The notes beneath the pieces are model-generated. The model ran no database searches. It saw nothing but the letters and a program-made list of their open reading frames with translations, and had not been told where the DNA came from. A stretch of 47,081 nt of DNA from Halococcus hamelinensis 100A6 (GTDB taxonomy: Archaea; Halobacteriota; Halobacteria; Halobacteriales; Halococcaceae): the NCBI RefSeq assembly GCF_000336675.1, contig NZ_AOMB01000037.1, forward strand, positions 1-47,081. Reading direction: 5' to 3'. Of the stretch, positions 8,468-17,079 are shown piece after piece (within the stretch, counting starts at the first letter, position 1; each line of letters begins with the position of its first letter). The position numbers and the translations under genes are program-made.

Positions 8468-9731
8468 CACGGGGACGGTGGCCGACGACCAGCTCGCAGC
8501 GATCGACGAGGTCGTCGTCGTTGGAACCGGCTTCGTGGGTCTTCCACTCGCGTTGATGCTTGCCGAACACGGCAAGCAAGTGGTCGGGGTAGATATCGAT
8601 GAGAACCTCGTCGATGCGATCAACGACCAAACGCTCCATCTCGACGAGGAGCAACTACAGACATTGGTCGAAAGCGACCGGGTGAACGAACATCTCGAAG
8701 CGAGTACCACTCCGCGGACTGGTGACGCATTCGTCGTGTCGGTCCCGACACCCCTTGATGAGCAGACGAAAACACCTGACCTCACCTATGTCGTCAGTGC
8801 GGTCGAGTCCATACTCCCCTATCTCGAAGCGGGCGATCTCATCAACATCGAATCGACGATTCCGCCGCTCACCTGCGAGCGGACGGTCATACCGCTCATC
8901 GAGGAAGCCGGATTCGATGTCGGCGAGGAGATCCAGCTCGCACACTCCCCCGAACGTATCCTCCCTGGAAACGTCTTCGAGGAGATAGTCCACAACGACC
9001 GGATCATTGGCGGTGTCACCGAGGCCAGTCGACGCCGTGCTGCGAAGATCTACGAACCGTTCCTCGACGCAGAGACCTACTATACGGATCTGCTCTCGGC
9101 AGAGCTGTGTAAGCTCATGGAGAACACCTTCCGCGACGTCAATATCGCACTGGCGAACGAGTTCGCGCTCGTCGGCGAGCAGTTCGACGTGAACATGAAC
9201 GAGGTCATCGAGCTCGCCAATCATCATCCGAGGGTCGATATCCTCACTCCGGGTATCGGTGTTGGTGGACACTGCCTTCCAGTCGACCCGTGGTTTCTCA
9301 ACGACGCCAATCCGGAGCAAACAACGCTCATTACCAACGCCCGACGCATCAACGAACGGATGCCTCGGGTAGCCGCTCGCAAAGTGCGTCGTGCCGTCGC
9401 CGATCTGACCGATCCGCATATTCTCGCGCTCGGTCTAACCTACAAACCGGATACCAATGATATGCGCAACAGCGCGGCAGTAGCAGTTGCTGACGACCTC
9501 GACGCCGACGGGTACAGCGTAACCCGCCACGATCGGTATGTCGATGGAGATAGCTACTCCACCCTCTCGGAATTGATCGAACGAGAGGAACCCGACGTTG
9601 TCCTCCAGCTTGTTCCACATACAGAGACGGTCGCCGAACTCAACAGAATGTATTCAGATTTACGGGAAGATGATGTCCAAATACTCCAGTTCACTGGAGA
9701 GGATCCGCTCGATCCAACACAGCATGACTGA
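8460..9731 (+). CDS. UDP-N-acetyl-D-mannosamine / UDP-glucose dehydrogenase family
   Basis: This is a 423-aa member of the two-step UDP-sugar 6-dehydrogenases. The NAD loop GTGFVG is at 22-27. STIPP and the PERILPG block follow, then the dimer-helix motif ELCKLMENTFRDVNIALANE, with catalytic cysteine C272 in GVGGHCLPVDPWFL. The HCLPVDPWF form fits the UDP-ManNAc dehydrogenase (WecC-type) branch better than UDP-glucose dehydrogenases. It oxidises the C6 hydroxyl to a carboxylate, giving a uronic acid donor. The start is uncertain: TTG at 8460 overlaps the previous stop, and GTG at 8478 is also good. Its stop overlaps the next GT4 gene by 8 bp. Confidence 0.8.
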   Translation: MSDTGTVADDQLAAIDEVVVVGTGFVGLPLALMLAEHGKQVVGVDIDENLVDAINDQTLHLDEEQLQTLVESDRVNEHLEASTTPRTGDAFVVSVPTPLDEQTKTPDLTYVVSAVESILPYLEAGDLINIESTIPPLTCERTVIPLIEEAGFDVGEEIQLAHSPERILPGNVFEEIVHNDRIIGGVTEASRRRAAKIYEPFLDAETYYTDLLSAELCKLMENTFRDVNIALANEFALVGEQFDVNMNEVIELANHHPRVDILTPGIGVGGHCLPVDPWFLNDANPEQTTLITNARRINERMPRVAARKVRRAVADLTDPHILALGLTYKPDTNDMRNSAAVAVADDLDADGYSVTRHDRYVDGDSYSTLSELIEREEPDVVLQLVPHTETVAELNRMYSDLREDDVQILQFTGEDPLDPTQHD

Positions 9732-10968
9732 AGAACCGACAGAGAACAGCGTTCGCGTTCTCATTATCTCACAACTGTTCCCACCGGAATCGATGGGTGG
9801 GGCGCATCGCTGGCAGAAGCTCGCACAAAACCTTCCAGAAGAAGTCGAACCACATGTATTGGCACCGCCACCCATCGTCCCATTGGGAACATTTGAGCGC
9901 AGCTCTCATCTGTGGGAATCCGGGGAGATCGACGGGGTGCCTATTACTCGATTGTGGACCTACCAGCCGACTAATGATGACTGGACCGGCATTGGACGCA
10001 TTCTGAATTTCACCATCTTCGCTCTGTTTGCCTCGTTGTACGTCTTCACTCATTGGTGGCGATACGACTGTATTGTCTCCTTCATCGGGCCTCATTCCAC
10101 GCTCCTCCCTGGCTTCGTCGGACGGGCGTTCGGTCGGTCATGGATTGTCGATATCGACGATATGTGGATCGATAATGCAGCTGACCTTGGATTCGTTTCA
10201 CGTGATTCGCTTACACATCAAGCGGTCGAGAAACTCGAATCCTATGCGTTCGTACTTGCTGACGGGATCACTGTCATCACACAGACGATGGCCGAACAGT
10301 ACGCTGCAAAGCACGAGATGCAAGCGGCGGACTTCGTAGTGATACCGAATGGCATCGATGTCGAACGGTTTGCACCATCGGATGGTAGCACCACCAGCGA
10401 TCGCTCGATAGTGTATACGGGTAAGCTCGGACAGGCACAAGCATTCGAACCATTCTTCCGTGGGTTTGCACAGCTCGACACGACCTACAGTCTCCGTATT
10501 GTCGGCTTCGGAGATCGTCGTGAAGAGCTCGAAGAACTCACGAGAGAACTAGCAATCAACGATCGAGTAAGCTTTGAAGGACCTGTCGACCGTGAGGAAA
10601 TTCCAGCGATACTGCAATCGGCTGCACTGGCATGGGTGCCGCTGAAGACCACCCACAGTCTTGACTACGCGCGTCCGACGAAGTTACTGGAGACAATGGC
10701 CGCAGGCACTCCCTACATCGCAAGTCAGGTTGCTGAGATCGAGACCGTGACCGCCGACTCGGGAGCAGGGAGAGCAGTCGAGAATGAGCCACAGAAAGTC
10801 GCCAACGCAATGGATGAACTGATTGCCAATGATGATGACCGTGTTAGAGCAGGCCGTCGAGGTACTGTATTCGTTGCCGAAAATCACCAGTGGAGTGTAC
10901 TCGGCAAGCGCGCTGGGGACATGATCTTTGCAGGAATCAACACGACTAGTACGGCACTACTCGACTAA
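9724..10968 (+). CDS. Family 4 glycosyltransferase
   Basis: The protein is 414 aa with the GT-B fold. The N-terminal Rossmann half begins with VRVLIISQLFPPESMGGAHRW. The C-terminal half has VIPNGIDVERFAP, the linker strand SIVYTGKLGQAQAFEPF and a donor-binding helix YARPTKLLETMAAGTPYIAS. It transfers a sugar from a nucleotide donor to a lipid-linked glycan at the cytoplasmic face. The start at 9724 (MTEEPTEN) overlaps the dehydrogenase stop by 8 bp, indicating translational coupling; the upstream extension in the same frame is rejected. Two tryptophans and a hydrophobic stretch near residue 100 may anchor it to the membrane. The specific linkage is unknown. Confidence 0.8.
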   Translation: MTEEPTENSVRVLIISQLFPPESMGGAHRWQKLAQNLPEEVEPHVLAPPPIVPLGTFERSSHLWESGEIDGVPITRLWTYQPTNDDWTGIGRILNFTIFALFASLYVFTHWWRYDCIVSFIGPHSTLLPGFVGRAFGRSWIVDIDDMWIDNAADLGFVSRDSLTHQAVEKLESYAFVLADGITVITQTMAEQYAAKHEMQAADFVVIPNGIDVERFAPSDGSTTSDRSIVYTGKLGQAQAFEPFFRGFAQLDTTYSLRIVGFGDRREELEELTRELAINDRVSFEGPVDREEIPAILQSAALAWVPLKTTHSLDYARPTKLLETMAAGTPYIASQVAEIETVTADSGAGRAVENEPQKVANAMDELIANDDDRVRAGRRGTVFVAENHQWSVLGKRAGDMIFAGINTTSTALLD

Positions 10969-11004
10969 ACAAACTATCCGACTACATATCATTTGTCTTA
11001 TATT

Positions 11005-12156
11005 TTATGGCTCAAGTGTTGAGCTATATACCTCTATGTGCCTATCCGCGATATGATCAACCGAGAACGCGTCCTTAGCACGTTCTCTAGCACTTCGTCC
11101 GTATTCACGACATTTTTTGGGTTCATTCAGAAGGTCACACATCGCTTCTCCCAGGGATTCCGAGTCCGCTGGAGGAACAACTAAGCCGTGTTCTTTGTGG
11201 ACGAACTGCTCTGGAACGACCCCAACGTTGGTCGTCACTATCGGTTTTTCCATTGCCATTGCTTCCATAAGCGTCATGGGGCCGGTCTCGGCCACGGATG
11301 GCATAGCAAAAGCATCGAATTCAGATAGCAGTTGAGGAATATCAGACCGTCGGCCAAGAAAATGGACGGTATCTTCTAATTTCAACTCAGATCGTAGTTT
11401 CAAGAGCGATCGATAGTATTCTCGCTGAGTATCCAATATCGAACCTGCAATCGGGACACAGATCGGACCATAGCTATCGACTACATGACGAACCGCTCGC
11501 AGCAGATACTCATACCCCTTCGTTCGATTAACGTTCCCGATGGAACCAACGATCGGGGTTGAGGCGTCGATATCCACCATTTCGTGGAGCGGATTTTTAT
11601 CAACAAACGTCTTCAAGGGATCGTATTGGTCTGTATCAACTATTGGATATACTGTTTCTGATCCTTCCCAATCTTCAACAAAGAAGTGTTGATTAACGAC
11701 ATTTGAAGACACGACGATGGTGTCCGACATGGCTTTTGCAGCGGTCGCGACGGCCCGATTGATCGGCCACGGGGCGTTGACGTCGTTCAAGTGCCACAGA
11801 ACCTTTGCGTCACTCAGATAGGCAGCAACGGCCGATTGGAAGTTGAACGACATATTCACGTGAACGAGGTCGGGGTCGAGGTCACGGATGCAACCGAGAA
11901 TTCGAGCAACGGATACGGGAAACGTGCCGACGTAGTTCAGATTCGCAAATACGCGCGCAGGAGGATGAACGCAGGAGAAGTGCGGACGGTATACCGAAAA
12001 CCCTTCCTCCGCCAATCGCTCCGCAAAGACATCCTCACCGGGTGGAAACAGGAACGATGTTTCGATCCCCCGTTCGCGGAGCAGTCGAGCAACTGAGAGC
12101 GAACGTATCTGTGGCCCTCCGGTTCGACTATCCGTGAGACAAACGAGTACGTCCAT
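11005..12156 (-). CDS. Family 4 glycosyltransferase (minus strand)
   Basis: The product is 383 aa, starting at MDVLVCLTDSRTGGPQ. GT-B features are the glycine-rich N-terminal loop TGGPQ, a middle HVNMSFNFQSAVAAYLSD, the strand PIVGSIGNVNRTKGYEYLLRA that starts the donor half, and the E-x7-E-type block ETGPMTLMEAMAMEKPIV. It is encoded against the direction of its neighbours and converges with the GT4 gene ending at 10968, so it has its own promoter in the 186-nt gap shared with the divergent GT4 at 12343. Its role in the same glycan pathway is inferred from location. Sugar and linkage are unknown. Confidence 0.78.
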   Translation of the reverse strand: MDVLVCLTDSRTGGPQIRSLSVARLLRERGIETSFLFPPGEDVFAERLAEEGFSVYRPHFSCVHPPARVFANLNYVGTFPVSVARILGCIRDLDPDLVHVNMSFNFQSAVAAYLSDAKVLWHLNDVNAPWPINRAVATAAKAMSDTIVVSSNVVNQHFFVEDWEGSETVYPIVDTDQYDPLKTFVDKNPLHEMVDIDASTPIVGSIGNVNRTKGYEYLLRAVRHVVDSYGPICVPIAGSILDTQREYYRSLLKLRSELKLEDTVHFLGRRSDIPQLLSEFDAFAMPSVAETGPMTLMEAMAMEKPIVTTNVGVVPEQFVHKEHGLVVPPADSESLGEAMCDLLNEPKKCREYGRSARERAKDAFSVDHIADRHIEVYSSTLEP

Positions 12157-12342
12157 TGAACGAATAACGTAGAGCAGCAAAGAATTATTTTCGGAAGGTG
12201 ACTACGAAGGCTACTGTGACGAAACACGAATGCGTGGCCGGTAACCGTCGAGAAACGGTAGTGAATTTTAGTCTATGAGGCACACGAGAAGTACTAGAGG
12301 AACGCTTTATACACTCCATTCTGAAGTCATGCATACAACAAA

Positions 12343-13503
12343 ATGAGCCTACCTGTCGTTGGATTCGTCATTTTAGTAGACGTTCTTGACGACCAGAACG
12401 CCGCATATCCAGCTGTACAGAATTTCATTGAGCTGTATATAAACGAAACCGAAGAAATATTGATTTTTGGACCGTCAGACGCAGATATCGATCGTGAGGG
12501 TGTCAAAGTAATACCTCTCCCACGCGATGCTCCCAAGAATACTGTCTTTAGAATATTGAGTTATGTTTGGTATCAGTGTCGGCTCGCCATCAAACTATTT
12601 CAAGCGCGTAATCACTGTGATTCAATATTCTTCCACATTGGTGGAACAGCGATGCTACTTCCTGTTATAGCGTGTCGATTAGGGGGATCGGCCGTGAATC
12701 TATTCGTCCTTGGTTCGGTTCGTATATCGTATCAACAGAACCACAAGCGAGGGATCGTTTCTAGAATGATTACCCGGCAGCTTGTTGCACTTGAGTGGGT
12801 CACAAGTCGACTTGCCGATCGTATTCTCGTGCTCTCAGAGGGGATGGTTTCTCCAGGTGACGGGCAACTTTCGACTGCAAAACGTGTTGCATCCAATCTC
12901 AACTACATAGATTGCGACCGTTTCGAGCGAGGGCCACCGGTCAGCGAGCGACCGTACGATATCGTATATATCGGACGATTTGAACAGGAAAAGGGCATCG
13001 TCAAGCTTGCAAACGCGTTAACACGTCTTGCTGAACGACGTCCTGATGTACGTGTCAAACTTATCGGCGATGGATCGCTCTACGATGAGGTAACAGGCAT
13101 TCTCCAAGATGGGGATGCCACCGAACAGGTGGATCTGACAGGATGGGTCGACCACGAGGCGATCCCAACCCACCTCGCCGAAAGTCAGCTACTTGTGCTC
13201 CCGTCTGAATCGGAGGGCGTTCCTAAGACGATACTCGAAGCACTGGCGTGTGGGACGATACCCGTGGCGACGCCAGTCGGTGGTGTGCCTGATGTCGTTT
13301 CTGATGAAACCGGAGTGCTTCTCACCGATAACAATCCAGAGACGATTGCTCGTGTGCTTGACCGAACACTCAACCGCGACGACCTCGATGAAATGGCCAG
13401 TCGCGGCCGAGCATACATCCGTTCGATACACTCCTTCGAAGCGACTGCCGAGCGTTTTCGGGCGTTCCTTGCGTCGGACGTCGACACCGACACCCCAACC
13501 TGA
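12343..13503 (+). CDS. Family 4 glycosyltransferase
   Basis: The protein is 386 aa. The N-terminal half is less conserved than in its neighbours. The C-terminal half has DIVYIGRFEQEKGIVKLANA, the VKLIGDGSLYDEV strand, the LTGWVDHEAIPTHLAESQ block and the strong donor-site motif SESEGVPKTILEALACGTIP. It is a retaining glycosyltransferase acting on the lipid-linked glycan. Base composition falls noticeably toward AT at this point and stays there through 19 kb, in contrast to the GC-rich genes at 6.3-9.7 kb. That fits recurrent gene exchange inside surface-glycan loci. It is followed, after 78 nt, by the flippase and probably forms an operon with it. Confidence 0.8.
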   Translation: MSLPVVGFVILVDVLDDQNAAYPAVQNFIELYINETEEILIFGPSDADIDREGVKVIPLPRDAPKNTVFRILSYVWYQCRLAIKLFQARNHCDSIFFHIGGTAMLLPVIACRLGGSAVNLFVLGSVRISYQQNHKRGIVSRMITRQLVALEWVTSRLADRILVLSEGMVSPGDGQLSTAKRVASNLNYIDCDRFERGPPVSERPYDIVYIGRFEQEKGIVKLANALTRLAERRPDVRVKLIGDGSLYDEVTGILQDGDATEQVDLTGWVDHEAIPTHLAESQLLVLPSESEGVPKTILEALACGTIPVATPVGGVPDVVSDETGVLLTDNNPETIARVLDRTLNRDDLDEMASRGRAYIRSIHSFEATAERFRAFLASDVDTDTPT

Positions 13504-13581
13504 GAGGAAATAACAGAGCATATGTTACCCGTCTCGAATAATGAGACATCTACTGGAACCATTTAACAAGCACAGACTGTT

Positions 13582-15156
13582 GTGTCAGAAAATGATACGC
13601 GCTATAGAATGAGTGAAAGCGTCGTCGATCGTGTGCTTGCAGTACTTGGTTCGACCCTTGGCACGCAGGCGATCACGATTGTTTTCACGCCACTACTGGT
13701 TCGATTGCTCGGTGTTGGGGCGTACGGCGAGTATGCGTTTATCCTCTCAGTTTTGTCAGTCTCTGTAGTCGTAGTTTCGGCCGGAACGTTCGATAGCGCT
13801 CGGAAGTTCATCGCTGAACAACGTGAAACGGAAAATTGGCGCGAGCACGTCTTTGGTTTCTATGCCCGTGTAGTGATCGTACTCGGTGCTATTGTGGGAA
13901 TTCTTTTTATTGTTGCTACACAACTTGGAGTGGTCGCGTTGGTACTCAACCCAGCGTACGAGCCATATTTCTACGTTCTCGCATTACTCGTCCCACTACA
14001 AGCGGGGTTCAAACTCTCGCGAAGCGTGCTCATGGGTCTCGACCTCGAATCGAGTTCCGAGCCACTGTACGTTCTGCAGCAACTGCTGTTTGCACTACTC
14101 GCGCTCACATTGGTGTGGCTTGGATGGAGCGTTGTTGGCGCACTCATTGGTCGTTTACTCGCCTATCTCTGTGTAGTTGTATTCATGTTGGTCTTCATCT
14201 GGCGCAAGATCGATATGTCAGAAGTAGTGAAGATAGCACCTGCATCATTTCCGCGACGGAACCTATTGTCGTACAACGTGTTGACAGTGGTGTTCAAGCT
14301 GCTCGTCACATCCCTTTACAACGTAGATATTATACTTCTCGGATTGCTCGTCGGTAGTACGGCAACTGGCTCATACCGTGCAGCACTCGTTATTGCTCAG
14401 TTCCTTTGGCTCATCCCAACTGCAGTGCAGGTAGGATTGCTCCACTCAACATCGCGACTATGGTCCGATGGCGAAAACGCTCGTATCTCGATACTGTCAT
14501 CACGTGCAGCCCGATTTACGCTCCTCTTTACGCTATTGCTTGTTCTCGGTGTGGCGGCACTGGCTGAGCCGCTTGTCTCGCTATATTTCGGGGAAGGATT
14601 TTCACGAACGCCAGAAACAGTTCTATACCTACTCCCCGGCGTACTCGGACTCGCGGTGGCACGTCCAATCTTTGCGACGAGTCAAGGACATGGAAACCTT
14701 CGGCCCGTTCTACTAGCTACAGGTAGTGCTGCAATACTCAACGTCGTTCTCAACCTCGTACTTATTCCCCGCTACGGAGTAACCGGGGCTGCGATTGCTA
14801 CAAGTGCTGGCTACGGTTCGATGGTTGTATTCCATATTCGGGCTGCTCAAACACTTGGATTTAATCCAGCCGCTGATCTGCGACTTTCTCGAACTATGGC
14901 TACAGCCGCGCTCACAGCGATTCCAATATTCGGTCTCTCGTGGTTATTGGAGGGTATTATCCAACTAATTGCGGTTCCACCCATTGGGTTTGTTGTCTAC
15001 ACGATACTAGCATTCCGCACTCACGCCATCGAGCTATCCGAAGTGCGTCCCTTGGTCAGATCAGAAACAATCAGGACACTTGGCCAGGTCCTACCCCAAC
15101 AAATCGTGTCCCTCTTTCAACGGTCTCTTGAAGTAGCTCTCGGCTCCCGAATATGA
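13582..15156 (+). CDS. Oligosaccharide flippase (polysaccharide biosynthesis protein, MATE/MOP type)
   Basis: The product is 524 aa with about twelve to fourteen hydrophobic helices spread over the whole length. It begins DRVLAVLGSTLGTQAITIVFTPLLV and includes the typical FDSARKFIAEQ loop after the second helix. This is the RfbX/Wzx plan of the MOP exporter superfamily. It should translocate a lipid-linked glycan from the cytoplasmic to the outer face of the membrane. The start is GTG at 13582 (VSENDTRYRMSES); an ATG nine codons later is the alternative. The gene lies directly after a GT4 gene and before a phosphodiesterase-type enzyme, which suggests the glycan is finished or modified after export. 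Confidence 0.8.
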   Translation: MSENDTRYRMSESVVDRVLAVLGSTLGTQAITIVFTPLLVRLLGVGAYGEYAFILSVLSVSVVVVSAGTFDSARKFIAEQRETENWREHVFGFYARVVIVLGAIVGILFIVATQLGVVALVLNPAYEPYFYVLALLVPLQAGFKLSRSVLMGLDLESSSEPLYVLQQLLFALLALTLVWLGWSVVGALIGRLLAYLCVVVFMLVFIWRKIDMSEVVKIAPASFPRRNLLSYNVLTVVFKLLVTSLYNVDIILLGLLVGSTATGSYRAALVIAQFLWLIPTAVQVGLLHSTSRLWSDGENARISILSSRAARFTLLFTLLLVLGVAALAEPLVSLYFGEGFSRTPETVLYLLPGVLGLAVARPIFATSQGHGNLRPVLLATGSAAILNVVLNLVLIPRYGVTGAAIATSAGYGSMVVFHIRAAQTLGFNPAADLRLSRTMATAALTAIPIFGLSWLLEGIIQLIAVPPIGFVVYTILAFRTHAIELSEVRPLVRSETIRTLGQVLPQQIVSLFQRSLEVALGSRI

Positions 15157-15375
15157 GCAAGCAAGACCAATAGCGGTAACGGTGAAGCAAGTAGAATTTG
15201 TTCAAAACTATTTTATCCAACCCTTTCCATTCCCCTGAAGTCAAATCTTTAAAATTGCGATTGCTCCTATCCATATAAGAGAGAATCATATTCGGATTTT
15301 CGCTTCTGTTCTCTTGTTGAAAAACCCAGGAGATGTTTCTAGCAGATTTATTACCCTGGTATAAGTATCACGCAC

Positions 15376-16266
15376 ATGGATCCTACGCTTTGTGTCCTTG
15401 GCATTGACGCTGCGGATTATGCCCTTGTGAAAGAATGGGGGTGTAGCAACCTACAGCTTAGCAACCATAGCCAACTCAGCACATTCTCTGATGGAATCGA
15501 TTTGCCAGCAACATTAGAAGTGTGGCCGACTATCGCCACAGGGGTCCCGCCGGATGAGCACGGAATACATCTTCATGCAGAGAACCGGTCTAGATGGGGC
15601 AAATCAGCTGCAATACAAGCAAACAGATTGCTTCCAGACACAGTACAGAATAGTCTCCGGAAATTGTATCAACGGGTACAAAATCCTCAACCTCCACAAA
15701 CACAACACTCACACGCTTTTCATACCGGCAGTATCAAAAACTGGCCGGGCTTGACACCGTGTTTTGAATGGGAGACAGAAGGAAATTGGTTTCGATCGAT
15801 AAACAGTGGGAACATGAATGGACAAGAGTTTATTCGACAGGCGCTTGGTAATGCCGGTTCAGGGATTGGATGGCTAGCTGGACAGGACACTGCTGGTGTA
15901 TCAGTTGCAGGTGTCCATATTCATATTCTGGACCACGTTGGACACCTCTATGCAGATAGACCAAATAAACTACGTAGTGTTTACGACGCGATCGATAGGC
16001 TAGTAGGCTGGCTCAAAAAGAAAGTCGACAAATTGCTCATCGTCTCGGATCATGGTATGCAAACTACAGAAACAGATGATAGGAAACCGGGTGTACATTC
16101 GTGGCGTGCAATGATATCTTCTACTGAGTCTGGAGACTTGCCAAAGAGCGTATTTGATGTTCGAGAGTGGATTGAACAGCATACTGTCACTACTGAATCT
16201 CATAGTGAACCCCAAACAGATGTAGCAGCACCTCGAGAACACTTAGAGGATCTTGGATATTTATGA
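15376..16266 (+). CDS. Alkaline-phosphatase-superfamily (type I phosphodiesterase-like) protein
   Basis: The product is 296 aa. The N-terminus reads CVLGIDAADYALV, giving the first metal aspartate. The block WPTIATGVPPDEHGIH carries the likely nucleophile threonine, and VSDHGM near the C-terminus supplies the second Asp-His pair. These are marks of the type I phosphodiesterase/nucleotide pyrophosphatase branch. There is no signal peptide. It ends in HLEDLGYL, a tail almost shared with the enzymes at 37088-38107 (LDGLGYL) and 19225-20759 (LSDMGYL). It is shorter than usual for the family, and the metal-site histidine HSW near residue 240 is present. It probably hydrolyses or transfers a phosphate-ester group in surface-glycan metabolism (inferred). 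Confidence 0.7.
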   Translation: MDPTLCVLGIDAADYALVKEWGCSNLQLSNHSQLSTFSDGIDLPATLEVWPTIATGVPPDEHGIHLHAENRSRWGKSAAIQANRLLPDTVQNSLRKLYQRVQNPQPPQTQHSHAFHTGSIKNWPGLTPCFEWETEGNWFRSINSGNMNGQEFIRQALGNAGSGIGWLAGQDTAGVSVAGVHIHILDHVGHLYADRPNKLRSVYDAIDRLVGWLKKKVDKLLIVSDHGMQTTETDDRKPGVHSWRAMISSTESGDLPKSVFDVREWIEQHTVTTESHSEPQTDVAAPREHLEDLGYL

Positions 16267-16412
16267 ACTAGCCAAAATACTTTTACAAGTCTTCGATACT
16301 CAAATCGATATTGCTGCTGGCTATATGTAAATATAAATTTTACATATATTTGAATCAGTCGTCTTCTGATGTGAACTTGAGGATTTTAGTACCCGACTTT
16401 GTCTGAGATCGT

Positions 16413-16777
16413 ATGCTATCTAGGAGTATAGAGATCGAGTCGGGGTGGGGAAGCATGTTTAACGACCCACCAAACCGGCATACTCATTTGTCGGGTCCAG
16501 ATAGATTGCTCGGAACCAAGCGGCTAAAACAACTTTTAGACGTGTGTGATGGCACGGAATTCCCTTTTCGTTCGATGTTGTCGGTCACTTACTGCTTGAG
16601 AAGTGTAATAATCACGGCGCACCCCATGAATACTGGTTTCAAGAGAATGATCCGAGAACAGATACCGCTACAGGGCCCCAATTGAACGCGATGGTCTTGA
16701 GGGGCTTCACGGATCTTTAGTTGGTAGACAATCGCGTCATCGACGAACACAGTACCCCGTATGAGTATGCGTACTAA
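16413..16777 (+). pseudogene. Ruined polysaccharide deacetylase (NodB-like) gene
   Basis: The start SRSIEIESGWGSM and the following RLKQLLDVCDG match the opening of haloarchaeal polysaccharide-deacetylase-family proteins. Near 16550 the reading moves to another frame, where HGIPFSFDVVGHLLL and HEYWFQENDPRTDTATG continue the same family pattern. An in-frame TAG at 16718-16720 follows, then LVDNRVIDEHSTPYEYAY and a final stop at 16777. One frameshift plus one nonsense codon, with the C-terminal half missing, make it non-functional. An intact relative would remove acetyl groups from N-acetyl sugars in the surface glycan. The family call is from memory of the motif pattern. Confidence 0.5.
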
Positions 16778-17079
16778 CTGTCTCAATATAGCGGCTCGGA
16801 CGAGGCGAGAGTGTGAGATAACACTGCAACTGGATAGAGACTGGGACTCACTGAATCGGTATCGAGACGTCCGGGTTTGTGTGGAATAGGGTTGTACAAC
16901 CATGGAGATCCCAATATGACCGGCCAGTGGACGGGATGAATTTAGGTGTCTAACACCCGGAGACATCGATAATAGAGTTGCACATTAGTTCTTGAACGAC
17001 GGGTGGGTGTGAGATACTCGTCTTCTAATCAGACAGTAGATGGGTAATATTCAAGTCTGGACCGGGTTTACCTTGATTA
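16778..17079. other. Gap between deacetylase remnant and membrane protein
   Basis: No start-to-stop gene on either strand. It may contain further unreadable remnant of the deacetylase. The minus-strand frame at 16589-16966 is not protein-like. Confidence 0.35.

Noticed and set aside
7838-9419. Long minus-strand frames over the epimerase and dehydrogenase genes
   Set aside because: Stop-poor antisense frames are expected opposite GC-rich genes. The plus strand has clear SDR and UDP-sugar dehydrogenase motifs.
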